From positions 1,582,001-1,646,000 of the forward strand of contig NZ_CP064942.1 in assembly GCF_015679265.1 (NCBI RefSeq): 64,000 nucleotides of DNA, given 5' to 3'. The position numbers were made by a program, and so were the translations under genes. Below the pieces are notes generated by a model, which did not search any database, had not been told where the DNA came from, and saw only the letters and a list, made by a program, of their open reading frames with translations. Source of the DNA: Pontivivens ytuae. Lineage in GTDB: Bacteria > Pseudomonadota > Alphaproteobacteria > Rhodobacterales > Rhodobacteraceae. Shown in pieces: positions 16,770 to 25,422 of the stretch (the first letter of the stretch is position 1; every line of letters starts with the position of its first letter).

Positions 16770-17529
16770 GCTGCGTCTCCGCCGTATGCCAATGTCGATG
16801 CGTCACCAGTTCACGCGCATACGGGGTGGCAGGGCGGGTCAGCACGGCCGCGGCCGGTCCCGCCTCGACGATGCGCCCGCCCTCCATGATGGCGATCCGC
16901 GTCGCATAGCGCGCGGCCAAGGCGAGGTCGTGCGTCACCATCACCACCGCGAAGCCCCGTTGCTCGGCCAAGCGCCCGACCTCCTGCAGGACGCGGGCCG
17001 CGACGACGGGGTCGAGCGCCGAGGTCGGTTCGTCCAGGAGCAGAAGCCTGGGGTCGCCCATCAGGGCCATGGCGAGCAGCAGCCGCTGCTGCATCCCGCG
17101 GCTCCACTGGTGGGGATAGCGCGGACCAGGATCGGGCAAGGCAAGCGTGTCGAGCAGCGCGGCGACGTCGCTCCGTGCGCCAAGCCGGCGTTGCAGTTGC
17201 GCGAGTTGCCAGCGGAGCCGACGCAGCGGGTCGAAGCCGTGGGCAGGGCTCTGCGGTACGAAAGCCATGCCGCCCGGCCGCGCAGCGCCGCGCCCTGTGA
17301 CGGTATAGGGGGTCCCGTCAAAGTCGATCGTCCCGGCAGTCGGCACAGCCGGGCGCCGCAGCCCGATCATCGCGCGTAGCAGGGTCGACTTGCCCGCACC
17401 CGACCCGCCGACGATGGCGAGCCAGTCGTCGGGTCCGACCTCCAGATTGATGTCATACAGGACGCCCCGCCCGCCGATCTCGGCGGACAGGGCATCGATC
17501 TTCAGAAGCGGATGCGCCTTACTCGACAA
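16756..17529 (-). CDS. Nik/Dpp-type ABC ATPase (D subunit)
   Basis: This 257-aa ATPase has Walker A GGSGAGKST, signature WSRGMQQRLLLAMAL, Walker B LLLLDEPTSALDP and H-loop VTHDLA. The start appears to be TTG 17529, overlapping the binding-protein stop by 11 nt; no ATG fits. The signature departs from SGGQ, as does its partner's, so both ATP sites of this transporter are atypical. Confidence 0.88.
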   Translation of the reverse strand: MSSKAHPLLKIDALSAEIGGRGVLYDINLEVGPDDWLAIVGGSGAGKSTLLRAMIGLRRPAVPTAGTIDFDGTPYTVTGRGAARPGGMAFVPQSPAHGFDPLRRLRWQLAQLQRRLGARSDVAALLDTLALPDPGPRYPHQWSRGMQQRLLLAMALMGDPRLLLLDEPTSALDPVVAARVLQEVGRLAEQRGFAVVMVTHDLALAARYATRIAIMEGGRIVEAGPAAAVLTRPATPYARELVTHRHWHTAETQHVAV

Positions 17530-19087
17530 CCGTCAGGTCCGGTGTTGCGAGGTAGGTTTCGGCCGGGTGGATGCGGTAGCCTTCGACGCGCCCGTTGCCG
17601 ACCGAGACCTGCGTCTTGTGAAAGAGGGGGATCAGCGGCAGGTCGTCGTTCAGGATGGCCTGCACCTCCGCGTAAATCGGCTGCCGCGCCTCCGTCTCGA
17701 ACAGGCTGCGCCCCTCTTCCAGCAGCGCGTCGAGCGCCGGGTTCGAGTAACCACCGACGTTGTAGCTGCCCCCGGTTGCGACCAGCGTGGAGGGAAAGTA
17801 GTCCGGGTCTCCCTGCGGTGCGGTGCCCCAAGCCTGAAGATGCATGTCAATCTCGCCCGCCTGAAGCGCGTCATTGTTGGCGCCCCACTCGCCCATGGCG
17901 ATCTCGACGCCCAGACCGATCTGGGTCAGCATTGCCTGACTGATCTCCAGCGTCGGGCGCAGGGCAGGACGTCCCTCATAGCTCCGCATCTGGAGGACGA
18001 TGTCCTCACCGTCGAGCTCTCGGATCCCGTTGCCGTCGGTGTCGACGATGCCCGCCTCGTCCAGCATCGCCATGGCCGCCGTCGGGTCGTAGGCCAGGCT
18101 GAGGTCTGTATTTGCCCAGGACGCCATCGTATCCGGGAAGATGCCGTGCGCGACCTGACCGCCGACGCCGACCAGCGCCGCCGCCACGATCGTGTCGCGG
18201 TCGAGCGCCAGAGAGACCGCCTCGCGCAGCGTGTCGTTCGCCAGCGGGCCGTCGTTGACGCGGGCCTGAATGAAAAAGAGCCGCCCCGTCGCTGTCGAGA
18301 AAAGCTGCGCACCGCCTTCTTCCTTAAGGGCGGCGAAGTCCGGCTCGGGATAGTTTGTCACGAGATCCACATCACCCGCCTGGAGGGCGAGGGCGGCCAC
18401 CGACGGATCTACGATGGCGTCGATCACGAGCCGATCCAGCTTGGGCGCGCCGCCCCAGTAATCGGCGAAGCCGGTCACTTGGTAGGTCTTGTCGGTCTCG
18501 GCCATGTCGAACACGAAGGGGCCCGTGCCGATGATCGGCATCGCTTCCGTGCCTTCCCGCAGCACCGCGGCCGAGGGCTCGGTCAGCGACCAGAGGAAGG
18601 CCGAGTTCGGCGTCTCGGTACGGAAGATCAACGTCAGGTCGTCCACAACCTCTATCTCGGATATGCCCAGCAACGAGGCGAGGCGCGGATTGTGGCCCGG
18701 ATGCCCTTCCTCACTCAACTTCGAGAGGCTGTCGCGCACCGCATCGGCTGTCATCGGCGTGCCGTCGTGAAAGAGCACGTCGTCGCGAAGCGTGATGCGC
18801 CATTCCGTCTCCGAAACGTTCTCGAACGCCGCGGCCAGACGCGGGATCATGTTCATTTCGTAGTCGAGGCCGATCAGCGTCTCGGAGACGCCCGCCCGGT
18901 TTGCGAGCCAACCGTTTTGGCGCGCGCGCGGATCCGGCACGTCGCTGGCAGGGCCGAAGGGTGAGGCGATGATCATCTCACGGCCTTCGGCGCCGACCGC
19001 ACCGGCTGACAGAACCAGTGCTGCCGCGAGCCCGGCCCCCAGGAGGCTGCGTGTCCTCGCCGAAGTGGGAGTGGAGTGAATAAGCAT
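17519..19087 (-). CDS. Periplasmic binding protein of Nik/Dpp/opine type (SBP_bac_5)
   Basis: This 522-aa secreted protein (signal peptide ending about ALVLSAGAVGAEG) has the DppA/NikA fold. GVSETLIGLDYEMNMIPRLAAAFENVSETEWRITLRDDVLFHDGTPMTADAV is the classic N-lobe element, and TVLIFRTETPNSAFL-type and YFPSTLVATGGSYNVGGYSNPALDALLEEGR segments follow. ATG 19087 lies 47 nt below the Zur-like box; an in-frame start at 19129 would nearly abut the box. As first gene of the operon it is the determinant of specificity. Zn-chelate binding is inferred only from regulation. Confidence 0.9.
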   Translation of the reverse strand: MLIHSTPTSARTRSLLGAGLAAALVLSAGAVGAEGREMIIASPFGPASDVPDPRARQNGWLANRAGVSETLIGLDYEMNMIPRLAAAFENVSETEWRITLRDDVLFHDGTPMTADAVRDSLSKLSEEGHPGHNPRLASLLGISEIEVVDDLTLIFRTETPNSAFLWSLTEPSAAVLREGTEAMPIIGTGPFVFDMAETDKTYQVTGFADYWGGAPKLDRLVIDAIVDPSVAALALQAGDVDLVTNYPEPDFAALKEEGGAQLFSTATGRLFFIQARVNDGPLANDTLREAVSLALDRDTIVAAALVGVGGQVAHGIFPDTMASWANTDLSLAYDPTAAMAMLDEAGIVDTDGNGIRELDGEDIVLQMRSYEGRPALRPTLEISQAMLTQIGLGVEIAMGEWGANNDALQAGEIDMHLQAWGTAPQGDPDYFPSTLVATGGSYNVGGYSNPALDALLEEGRSLFETEARQPIYAEVQAILNDDLPLIPLFHKTQVSVGNGRVEGYRIHPAETYLATPDLTVVE

Positions 19088-19134
19088 GTTGTGGGTCCCC
19101 GATCCTGGTCTGCGAGCCTCGTGGGTCACTGCGT

Positions 19135-19151
19135 ATGTTACTTTATAACAT
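19135..19151. promoter_or_regulatory. Zur-like operator (ATGTTA-N5-TAACAT)
   Basis: The perfect inverted repeat ATGTTA (19135-19140), CTTTA, TAACAT (19146-19151) has the half-sites and 5-nt spacing of the proteobacterial Zur consensus (ATGTTATAnTATAACAT). It lies 47 nt upstream of ATG 19087 of the binding-protein gene, in promoter position. It is also the only such palindrome I found in the window. It predicts zinc repression of the 19.1-13.3 kb operon. Confidence 0.7.
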
Positions 19152-19430
19152 TTAGCCAGACTGTTTTCGTCGAGATTGGCCTCACTACGTTCGCACGTCT
19201 GCTGACGCTCGGACGCCTCCGCGACGGTGCGAGAGGCACCCTTGTGTTTCCAACACGATCCGCAGGCTCACCGTGCTACTTCGAAAAACTGGACGCGGGA
19301 GGTTGGAGCAGTGGAGACAGATCGCGGCAGGCGAAGCCGATCGACGCGGAAGTCGCCGTTTGCTGCATAGGTTCGGTTTTCGCTCCTTCTCCGATAACGG
19401 CCCCACACCATACCGCCGGACTGAACATCC
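19152..19430. other. Divergent intergenic region between the two importers
   Basis: No gene is supported here. The stretch links the Zur-box promoter (leftward) to the B12-riboswitch promoter (rightward). Short frames on both strands lack ribosome sites or recognisable content. Confidence 0.5.
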
Positions 19431-19459
19431 TTGACCTTTTCACGGTGCTGGAATTAGCT
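19431..19459 (+). promoter_or_regulatory. Candidate sigma-70 promoter for the B12 operon
   Basis: TTGACC (19431-19436) and TTAGCT (19454-19459) are separated by 17 nt, and the riboswitch begins about 10 nt later. Position and spacing fit, though the -10 is a moderate match. Confidence 0.45.
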
Positions 19460-19468
19460 GTCCGCGAT

Positions 19469-19656
19469 GGTTCTCGGCGGCGTTAAGTCGGTGAGATTAA
19501 ATGGGAACACGGTGCGGTGCAGCCATCATGCGCCAACTCCGTGACTGCCCCCGCAACTGTAGGCGGTGAGCGACCCGAAAAAGGCCACTGGGCCCCGGAT
19601 TGAAGGGGCTTGGGAAGGTTCGGGAGAGCTTTGACCCGCGAGTCAGGAGACCTGCC
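19469..19656 (+). promoter_or_regulatory. Cobalamin (B12) riboswitch
   Basis: The conserved B12 aptamer elements occur in order. GGGAACACGGTG lies at 19501-19512 and the core GACTGCCCCCGCAACTGTAG at 19542-19561. GGCCACTGG lies near 19582 and GGGAAGG at 19612-19618. The 3' box, whose last part is GTCAGGAGACCTGCC, ends at 19656. It is followed by a GGCGTC-ggt-GACGCC hairpin (19663-19677) and a CCGGG-N8-CCCGG hairpin (19693-19710) directly before AAGGAG (19711-19716), so translation control through sequestration of that site is likely. It predicts that the downstream importer operon is turned off by adenosylcobalamin, which points to cobalt or corrinoid supply. Confidence 0.93.
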
Positions 19657-19723
19657 ATCTCGGGCGTCGGTGACGCCGCAATGCAACTCGACCCGGGCGG
19701 GGTGTCCCGGAAGGAGAACCGAG

Positions 19724-19819
19724 ATGGATACGAAGGCCCTGGCCCGTTACATGACCGGACTTCCCTGGCCCCGCGCATCGCTGCGGAGGGCGGGATGGGG
19801 CCACTCAATGACCACTTAG
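19724..19819 (+). CDS. Candidate 31-aa leader ORF after the riboswitch
   Basis: ATG 19724 has the best ribosome site of the locus (AAGGAG, 7 nt spacing), placed right after the riboswitch expression hairpin. The frame (MDTKALARYMTGL to GHSMTT) stops at 19819, inside the start of the CbiX-ferredoxin gene in another frame. The peptide has no recognisable domain. Its likely role is to carry riboswitch-controlled ribosomes to the overlapping gene by translational coupling. Confidence 0.45.
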   Translation: MDTKALARYMTGLPWPRASLRRAGWGHSMTT

Positions 19820-20598
19820 GCAATATGCATGGCTCAGCACGTGCTGATGCGGTGCTGTTCGTCGTCTCTGCCTACACGCTGAGCAAGCGAGCGCTCGACC
19901 GTCTCGAAACCGCCGCTGCGGGCGCGGCCACGGGCCTCGCCCGTCTGATCCGGCTGGAGGAGACTGGACCCAGCCTGATCGATGCGCTGGACGAGATGCG
20001 GGCCGAGGGGCATCGGCGGATCAGAGTGCAACCGCTCGGCGTCCCGTTCCCCGAAAGCCTGATGTCCTGGCTGCCCGGCGTGATGGCGGACTGGCGGACG
20101 CGCGGGCAGAATGCCGACACTTGGCTGGAACTGGGTCCGGACCCGGCAACCGATGCCGAGGCGCTGCTGGCCTTTGCCTCTGCGACATTGGCGCATCCCG
20201 ACCCCGCACAGCCGATCGCGGATGTCGCGCCGCGCCTTGGCAAGCCCGGCTGGACCGACCCGCCGGATTTCGAATTCCACTTGCTGGTCTGCACCGGCCC
20301 CCGCTGCGCGATCCACGGCGCGGCCCCCTTCACCCACATGCTGAAGGACGAACTCAAGGCCGCCGGTGTTTTCGACCGCTGCCTGACCACCCGGACCGGC
20401 TGCATCTATCCCTGCAATCGCGGACCCGTGCTCGCGCTTTACCCGCATGGCCACTGGTATCGCTTACCCGATCAGGAGGCGACGCGCCGGTTCGTGCGCG
20501 AGGTTCTGGTCGAAGGTGGCACCGCCGAGGACCTTCGCTTCCACACCGCCCGCGCGGTTCGAGACTCCCACACGCCCAAACAGGAGGCAGCTCAATGA
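19795..20598 (+). CDS. CbiX-like / [2Fe-2S] thioredoxin-fold ferredoxin fusion
   Basis: This 267-aa protein has two parts. Residues about 18-155 resemble a CbiX/sirohydrochlorin-chelatase-like domain (ADAVLFVVSAYT, then VQPLGVPFPESLMSWLPG). Residues about 160-245 are a thioredoxin-fold [2Fe-2S] ferredoxin with C166-x4-C171 and C203-x3-C207 ligands and the GP-x-LALYPHGHWY segment. Such ferredoxins accompany cobalamin genes. ATG 19795 has GGAGG 5 nt upstream; ATG 19825 is the alternative. It overlaps the binding-protein gene by ATGA. A role in cobalt insertion, metal delivery or corrinoid reduction is inferred from domains and the riboswitch. Confidence 0.8.
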   Translation: MGPLNDHLGNMHGSARADAVLFVVSAYTLSKRALDRLETAAAGAATGLARLIRLEETGPSLIDALDEMRAEGHRRIRVQPLGVPFPESLMSWLPGVMADWRTRGQNADTWLELGPDPATDAEALLAFASATLAHPDPAQPIADVAPRLGKPGWTDPPDFEFHLLVCTGPRCAIHGAAPFTHMLKDELKAAGVFDRCLTTRTGCIYPCNRGPVLALYPHGHWYRLPDQEATRRFVREVLVEGGTAEDLRFHTARAVRDSHTPKQEAAQ

Positions 20599-22115
20599 TC
20601 CTCAAACCTATCTTGCTCGGCGGTGCGATCGCCCTGACGGCCCTGCCGGCCGCTGCGGACGACATCATCAACATGGCGACGAGCTTTCAGATCCGCTCCA
20701 TGGATCCGGTCGAGCAGGGCTTCTGGATGCAGGAGTTTGGGCAGGGCGAGTTGCTCATGCAGTTCCAGCCGGATGGCACGATCACGCCTTGGCTTGCCGA
20801 AAGCCTCGAACGGACGGACGACACCACTTGGGTGATCACGATCCGGGACGGCGTGACCTTCCAGAACGGCTCGGCGATGGACGTGCCCGCGGTGCTCGAG
20901 GCCATCGCCTATCACCGCGAGCGCAACAGCGGGACGCAGGCCGTGCTTCCCGCGGAGGCGACATTCACCCAGACCGGCGAGCGCGAGATCACCGTGGAGA
21001 CGGGGGTGCCGGTTCCCGAACTTCCGAGCATCCTCGCCCATGAGAGCCGCCTGATGATCATCGACGTGGATCCGGTGCTGGAGGCAGGCGAGGACTTCGA
21101 GGCACTCGAAGGGGCGGGCATCCACACCGGGCCCTATCGCCTCGTCGATCTCGACGATCAGCGCATGATCGCGGAGCGATACGACGGCTACTGGCGCGGT
21201 ATGCCGGCGATGGAGGGGGTCGAACTGCGCTTTGTCTCGGACGCCAATGCCCGCATCCTCGCGGTGCAGAACGGCGAGGTGGATATCGCGCTTTACCCGC
21301 CGATTTCCGCGGCACCGGTCTTTGCTGCCACACCGAACGTCAATCTGGCCCTCGGCGCGCCCTCTACGGGTGGCTTCCTGTCGGTGATGGATGTGACCAA
21401 CGGTGCCTTTGAAGAGGTTGCCGTGCGCCGGGCCGTGATGCTCGCCGTGAACTACGAGGAACTCGCCAACGACGTGTTCCATGGCGCCAAGATCCCGGCG
21501 ACGGGCCTCTACAATCCGCGCTTTCCCTTCGCGGTAGAGAACTATCGGCACGATCCGGAGGAGGCGAACGCGATCCTCGACGCGGCCGGCTGGGTCCGCG
21601 ACGGCGACACGCGGACGCGGGACGGCGAGACGCTGTCGGTGACACTGATGATCTATCCCCAACAGCCCGATCTGGTGCCCCTTTCGAATGCGATGCAGTC
21701 CTACCTGCGCGAGATCGGCATCGCCTCCGAGATCATGTCCGTCGACAACGTGAACGAGGCGGCGATGAACGATCTGGTCGCGTGGGATCTCGCCATGGTC
21801 GCGACGGGTACCGCCACCGTCGGGTCGGTCAGCGGGTTTCTCAACCGCTACGTCGCCTGCGAAGGGGACCGGAACTACGGCGGCTATTGCAACGACCGCG
21901 TTCAGGAGCTGATCGAAACGCTTGATGTCACCGTCAATGAGGAGAGCCGCTATGAGATGCTGCGCGAGATCCAGGCCATCCTCGTCGAAGACGATCCCTA
22001 CGTCTTCAACGCGACGATCCTGATCGAGCGTGCTCTCGTGAGCGATGCCTGGTCGGACTATGTCCCAGCTGTTGCGTGGAACCACATCAAGTGGGACACG
22101 GCGCCGAACCCGTGA
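20595..22115 (+). CDS. Periplasmic binding protein, Nik/Dpp type (B12-regulated)
   Basis: This 506-aa secreted protein (signal peptide MILKPILLGGAIALTALPAAA) has the SBP_bac_5 fold. SLERTDDTTWVITIRDGVTFQNGSAMDVPAVLEAI is its N-lobe hallmark, and NLALGAPSTGGFLSVMDVTNGAFEEVAVRRAV lies in the hinge region. It is paralogous to the zinc-side protein at 17519 but clearly diverged. ATG 20595 is in an ATGA overlap with the ferredoxin fusion and GGAGG precedes it. Cobalt or cobalt-chelate binding is inferred from riboswitch control. Confidence 0.9.
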   Translation: MILKPILLGGAIALTALPAAADDIINMATSFQIRSMDPVEQGFWMQEFGQGELLMQFQPDGTITPWLAESLERTDDTTWVITIRDGVTFQNGSAMDVPAVLEAIAYHRERNSGTQAVLPAEATFTQTGEREITVETGVPVPELPSILAHESRLMIIDVDPVLEAGEDFEALEGAGIHTGPYRLVDLDDQRMIAERYDGYWRGMPAMEGVELRFVSDANARILAVQNGEVDIALYPPISAAPVFAATPNVNLALGAPSTGGFLSVMDVTNGAFEEVAVRRAVMLAVNYEELANDVFHGAKIPATGLYNPRFPFAVENYRHDPEEANAILDAAGWVRDGDTRTRDGETLSVTLMIYPQQPDLVPLSNAMQSYLREIGIASEIMSVDNVNEAAMNDLVAWDLAMVATGTATVGSVSGFLNRYVACEGDRNYGGYCNDRVQELIETLDVTVNEESRYEMLREIQAILVEDDPYVFNATILIERALVSDAWSDYVPAVAWNHIKWDTAPNP

Positions 22116-23086
22116 CGGCGCGCACACGACCCATTCGGCACGGCGGCCTCTTTGTCGCCGCGTCGAAACGGATCGGCCAGGCGATCCTGACGGCGCTCGC
22201 CGCCAGCGTGCTCGTCTGGGCACTGCTGCCGCTCGCGCCGGGTGATGTGGCTGAACGGGTCCTGCTGGCGCGCGGGATGCAGGACCTCACGACCGCGGAA
22301 ATTGACGCCGCGCGGGAACAGTTGGGTCTGAACGACCCGCTTGTTATCCAGTTTCTGAACTGGCTCGGCGGCGTCTTTCGGGGCGATCTGGGACAAAGCT
22401 TCACCAGCCAGGCACCGGTCATGCAGGAGATCATGGAGCGATTGCCGGCCACCCTGATGCTGTTGGGACTGGCGCTGGTGGTGTCGATCCTCTTCTCGCT
22501 GGCGCTGGCCCTGATCGCGGCGGCCTATCGGGACCGCTGGCCGGACCAAGCCATCCGGCTCTACACACAGATCGGTGCGGCGCTGCCGACCTTCGTCTTC
22601 GCGCTGCTGGCGCTGACCTTCGTCGTTGTCGGTTTCCAGATGGGCCGGGTCCTTGCCGAGCCATCTTGGTCCGCCGCGTTGATCCCCGCCTTCATCATCG
22701 GGCTGGACCGCGCCGCGAGCTGGACCCAGCTGTTGCGCGCGGGCCTGCTGGAGGCGATGGCGAGCGGCTATGCCGAGGTGGCCCGCGCCCGCGGTGCGTC
22801 CGAGCGGCGGATCCTGCTGCGCCATGCGCTGCCTAACGCGCTGCTGCCCTTCCTGACCGCGATCGGTGTCAGCGTCGGCGCGCTGATCGGAGGCGCGCCC
22901 CTGATCGAAGCGATCTTCACCTGGCCGGGCCTTGGCGCTTACCTGTTGGAGGCGCTGACGGCCCGCAACTATCCGGTGATCCAGGCCTATGTGCTAATCG
23001 CCGCGCTCTCTTATGTGACCGCCGCGCTTCTAGTGGATCTGGTGGCTTTGGTGCTCGATCCCCGGCTGAGGGGGCAGACCGGATGA
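22112..23086 (+). CDS. Nik/Dpp-type ABC permease (B subunit, B12-regulated)
   Basis: This 324-aa permease starts at GTG 22112 in a GTGA overlap with the binding-protein stop. Features are LLPLAPGDVAERVLL after helix 1, FRGDLGQSFTSQAPVMQEIMERLPATLML, and the EAA loop in YAEVARARGASERRILLRHALPN. EAIFTWPGLGAYLLEALTARNYPV closes the family pattern. It pairs with the C subunit that overlaps its 3' end by ATGA. Confidence 0.9.
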   Translation: MTARTRPIRHGGLFVAASKRIGQAILTALAASVLVWALLPLAPGDVAERVLLARGMQDLTTAEIDAAREQLGLNDPLVIQFLNWLGGVFRGDLGQSFTSQAPVMQEIMERLPATLMLLGLALVVSILFSLALALIAAAYRDRWPDQAIRLYTQIGAALPTFVFALLALTFVVVGFQMGRVLAEPSWSAALIPAFIIGLDRAASWTQLLRAGLLEAMASGYAEVARARGASERRILLRHALPNALLPFLTAIGVSVGALIGGAPLIEAIFTWPGLGAYLLEALTARNYPVIQAYVLIAALSYVTAALLVDLVALVLDPRLRGQTG

Positions 23087-23958
23087 GCGTGCTCGACATC
23101 ACCCGGCCGGAGGTCTTGCCGCACAGCATGGACCGGAGCCTCCTGCGTCGGCTCTGGCGGCACCGGTCCGGACGCTGGGGCGCGCTCATTGGGCTCGCGC
23201 TGCTGCTCTTTGCAACGGTGGGCGCGTTCTGGACACCGCACGCACCCGATGTGCCGGATTATGCCGACGCCCTCCAGAGTCCGAGTGCTGCGCATCCCTT
23301 CGGTACCGATGCGAGCGGTCGCGACATGTTCAGCCGGATCATGGAGGGCGCGCACCGGTCCATTGGCGCGGCTCTGATGGTCCTCGGGGCGGTGTTCGCA
23401 ATCGGCCTCGTCGTCGGCACGCTGGCTGGGCTCACAGGCGGTTTGACCGATACAGTGCTGATGCGCATCGCGGATGTGGCCATGACGCTTCCGGGCCTTG
23501 TTCTCGCCTTTGCGGTGCTTGGTCTGCTTGGCCCCGGCTTCCTGAACCTGCTGATCGCGCTCATCATTGCCGACTGGGCCTGGTATGCGCGGCTATCGCG
23601 GTCGCTGTCTCTCGATGCGCGGCGAAGGCCCCATGTGATCGCGGCGCGGATGGCTGGGATCCCGCAGTGGCGGATCGTTCTGGGACATATCCTGCCGGGG
23701 GTCGCACTTCAGGTTGGCGTTGTCGCGACGCTCGCGCTTGGCGGCATGATCGGCGCGATCTCGGGGTTCTCCTTTCTGGGCCTCGGGGTCCAGCCGCCCG
23801 CGGCTGAATGGGGCGCTCTTCTGGCGGAGTCACGGCTGTTCTTTTCGATCGCACCTTGGCTCCTCATCGCGCCGGCGGGGGCTATCTTCCTTTCGGTGCT
23901 GTCAGCCAATCTACTCGGCAATGCACTGCGAGACGTTGCCAGTCCGGAGGAGGCCTGA
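23083..23958 (+). CDS. Nik/Dpp-type ABC permease (C subunit, B12-regulated)
   Basis: This 291-aa permease has FGTDASGRDMFSRIMEGAHRSIGAAL near residue 68, and the EAA loop in PHVIAARMAGIPQWRIVLGHILPG. GFSFLGLGVQPPAAEWGALLAESR is the DppC/NikC signature. ATGA overlaps the B subunit, and the ATPase ATG follows its TGA without a gap. Confidence 0.9.
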   Translation: MSVLDITRPEVLPHSMDRSLLRRLWRHRSGRWGALIGLALLLFATVGAFWTPHAPDVPDYADALQSPSAAHPFGTDASGRDMFSRIMEGAHRSIGAALMVLGAVFAIGLVVGTLAGLTGGLTDTVLMRIADVAMTLPGLVLAFAVLGLLGPGFLNLLIALIIADWAWYARLSRSLSLDARRRPHVIAARMAGIPQWRIVLGHILPGVALQVGVVATLALGGMIGAISGFSFLGLGVQPPAAEWGALLAESRLFFSIAPWLLIAPAGAIFLSVLSANLLGNALRDVASPEEA

Positions 23959-25401
23959 ATGGATCATGTGCTGGCCTGCCAAGGTCTGACGGTGAGCTAT
24001 CCGGGCGGCGCCACGCCGGTGCGGGAGATATCCTTCCGCGTGAAAGCAGGCGAGTGTTTTGCCCTCGTTGGAGCTTCGGGCGCAGGCAAGTCCACCATAG
24101 CGAAGGCGCTCGTCGGGCTGCATCGCTCGGGCACCGCCATTGCAGGTGGGATGCAGATCAACGGGTGGGACATGGTCGGGGCGACCCGCAGTCAGTGGAG
24201 AGATGTTCGTGGCCGACAGGTGGGCTTCATCGCTCAGAACCCATGGGCCAGTTGCGATCCCCTGCGCCCGGTGCAGGACCATGTTGCCGAGGCATGGCGC
24301 TGCCACGGCCTCTCTGTCTCCTGGGACGAGATCGCAGCCCGGCTGGCGGGGCTCGGGGTCGTAGGTGCAGAGGACCGCATCGCGCAACACCCGCACACCT
24401 GGAGCGGTGGCATGCTGCAACGCGCCTCGATCGCGGCGGCCGGAGCCCTGATCCCGCCGCTTCTGATCGCCGACGAACCGACCAGCGCGCTGGACGCGGA
24501 CCGCGCCCAGTCGGTCCTGACGGCGCTCAAGTCGCTGGGCTCCGCGGTCGTGCTGATCAGCCACGACATCGGGCTGGTCCTGCGCAACGCCGACCGGGTG
24601 GGGGTCCTGAACGAGGGCCGTTTGGTGGAAGAGGGCACGCCCGGATCACTGGGAACAGCCCCCAAGCACCCCGAGACGCAGCGCCTGCTCGCGGCATTGA
24701 CCCCCTTGCCGCCGCGCACGACCCGGGCCGCCCCAACATCGCTCCTGCGCATGACAAAGGTCTCGGCGCGCTACGACAGCGGGCGGGTAAACGCCTTGGC
24801 CGAAACCGATCTGGAGATCGGCGCAGGCCAGATCGTCGGTGTCCAGGGCCCGTCCGGCTGCGGCAAGTCCACCTTGCTCCGGCTGGCCATGGGGATCGAA
24901 CGCCCGACCGGGGGCCACATCTGGCGGTCGGAGACGCTGGCGAGACCCGGCGCGATCCTGCCGGTCTTCCAAGACCCTGTCGGAAGCCTTGTGCCGCACT
25001 GGCCGATTTGGCGGTCGGTTGCCGAGCCGCTTACCGCGCCCAGACGCCCGCGCAAGCCCGCGAGGCTCCGACGACAGGACGCGCGAGCGGCCCTCGCTGG
25101 TGTCGGGCTCGAGAATATCGATCCTGAGGCGCGCCCTTCGGAACTTTCGGTAGGCCAGTGCCAGCGCGTGGCCCTTGCGCGCGCCACCATCGCTGACCCC
25201 GCGATGATCGTGGCGGACGAGCCGACCAGTGCGCTCGACAGCCCTTCGACATGGCTGGTCGGCAAGCTTCTGCGCGACGCGGCCGAACGCGGAACGGCGG
25301 TCCTGGTCGTGAGCCACGACAGCACTTTTCTGGAGCGCGTCGCCGATCATGTCGTCATCATGAATGTCGGACGAACGCTGCCGCCGGCTCAAGTTGCCTG
25401 A
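23959..25401 (+). CDS. Fused double ATPase (NikD-NikE type)
   Basis: This 480-aa protein joins two complete ABC ATPase modules. Module 1 has Walker A GASGAGKST (about residues 36-44), signature TWSGGMLQRAS and Walker B PPLLIADEPTSALD. Module 2 has GPSGCGKST (about 298-306), signature ELSVGQCQRVALARA and AMIVADEPTSALD. Each has an H-loop (LISHD, VVSHD). In the neighbouring Zur-box importer the same two functions are separate genes, so the two systems differ in architecture. The start ATG follows directly on the permease stop. Confidence 0.92.
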   Translation: MDHVLACQGLTVSYPGGATPVREISFRVKAGECFALVGASGAGKSTIAKALVGLHRSGTAIAGGMQINGWDMVGATRSQWRDVRGRQVGFIAQNPWASCDPLRPVQDHVAEAWRCHGLSVSWDEIAARLAGLGVVGAEDRIAQHPHTWSGGMLQRASIAAAGALIPPLLIADEPTSALDADRAQSVLTALKSLGSAVVLISHDIGLVLRNADRVGVLNEGRLVEEGTPGSLGTAPKHPETQRLLAALTPLPPRTTRAAPTSLLRMTKVSARYDSGRVNALAETDLEIGAGQIVGVQGPSGCGKSTLLRLAMGIERPTGGHIWRSETLARPGAILPVFQDPVGSLVPHWPIWRSVAEPLTAPRRPRKPARLRRQDARAALAGVGLENIDPEARPSELSVGQCQRVALARATIADPAMIVADEPTSALDSPSTWLVGKLLRDAAERGTAVLVVSHDSTFLERVADHVVIMNVGRTLPPAQVA

Positions 25402-25422
25402 TTTTCAAGAAGGAGCGCCGCC

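Noticed and set aside
19600..19794. N-terminal extension of the CbiX-ferredoxin protein
   Set aside because: The frame is open from 19600 but runs through the riboswitch 3' part, so an in-frame start at 19795 with its own GGAGG is preferred.
20592..22223. 543-aa minus-strand frame over the B12-regulated binding protein
   Set aside because: It is an antisense shadow of a well-recognised secreted binding protein.
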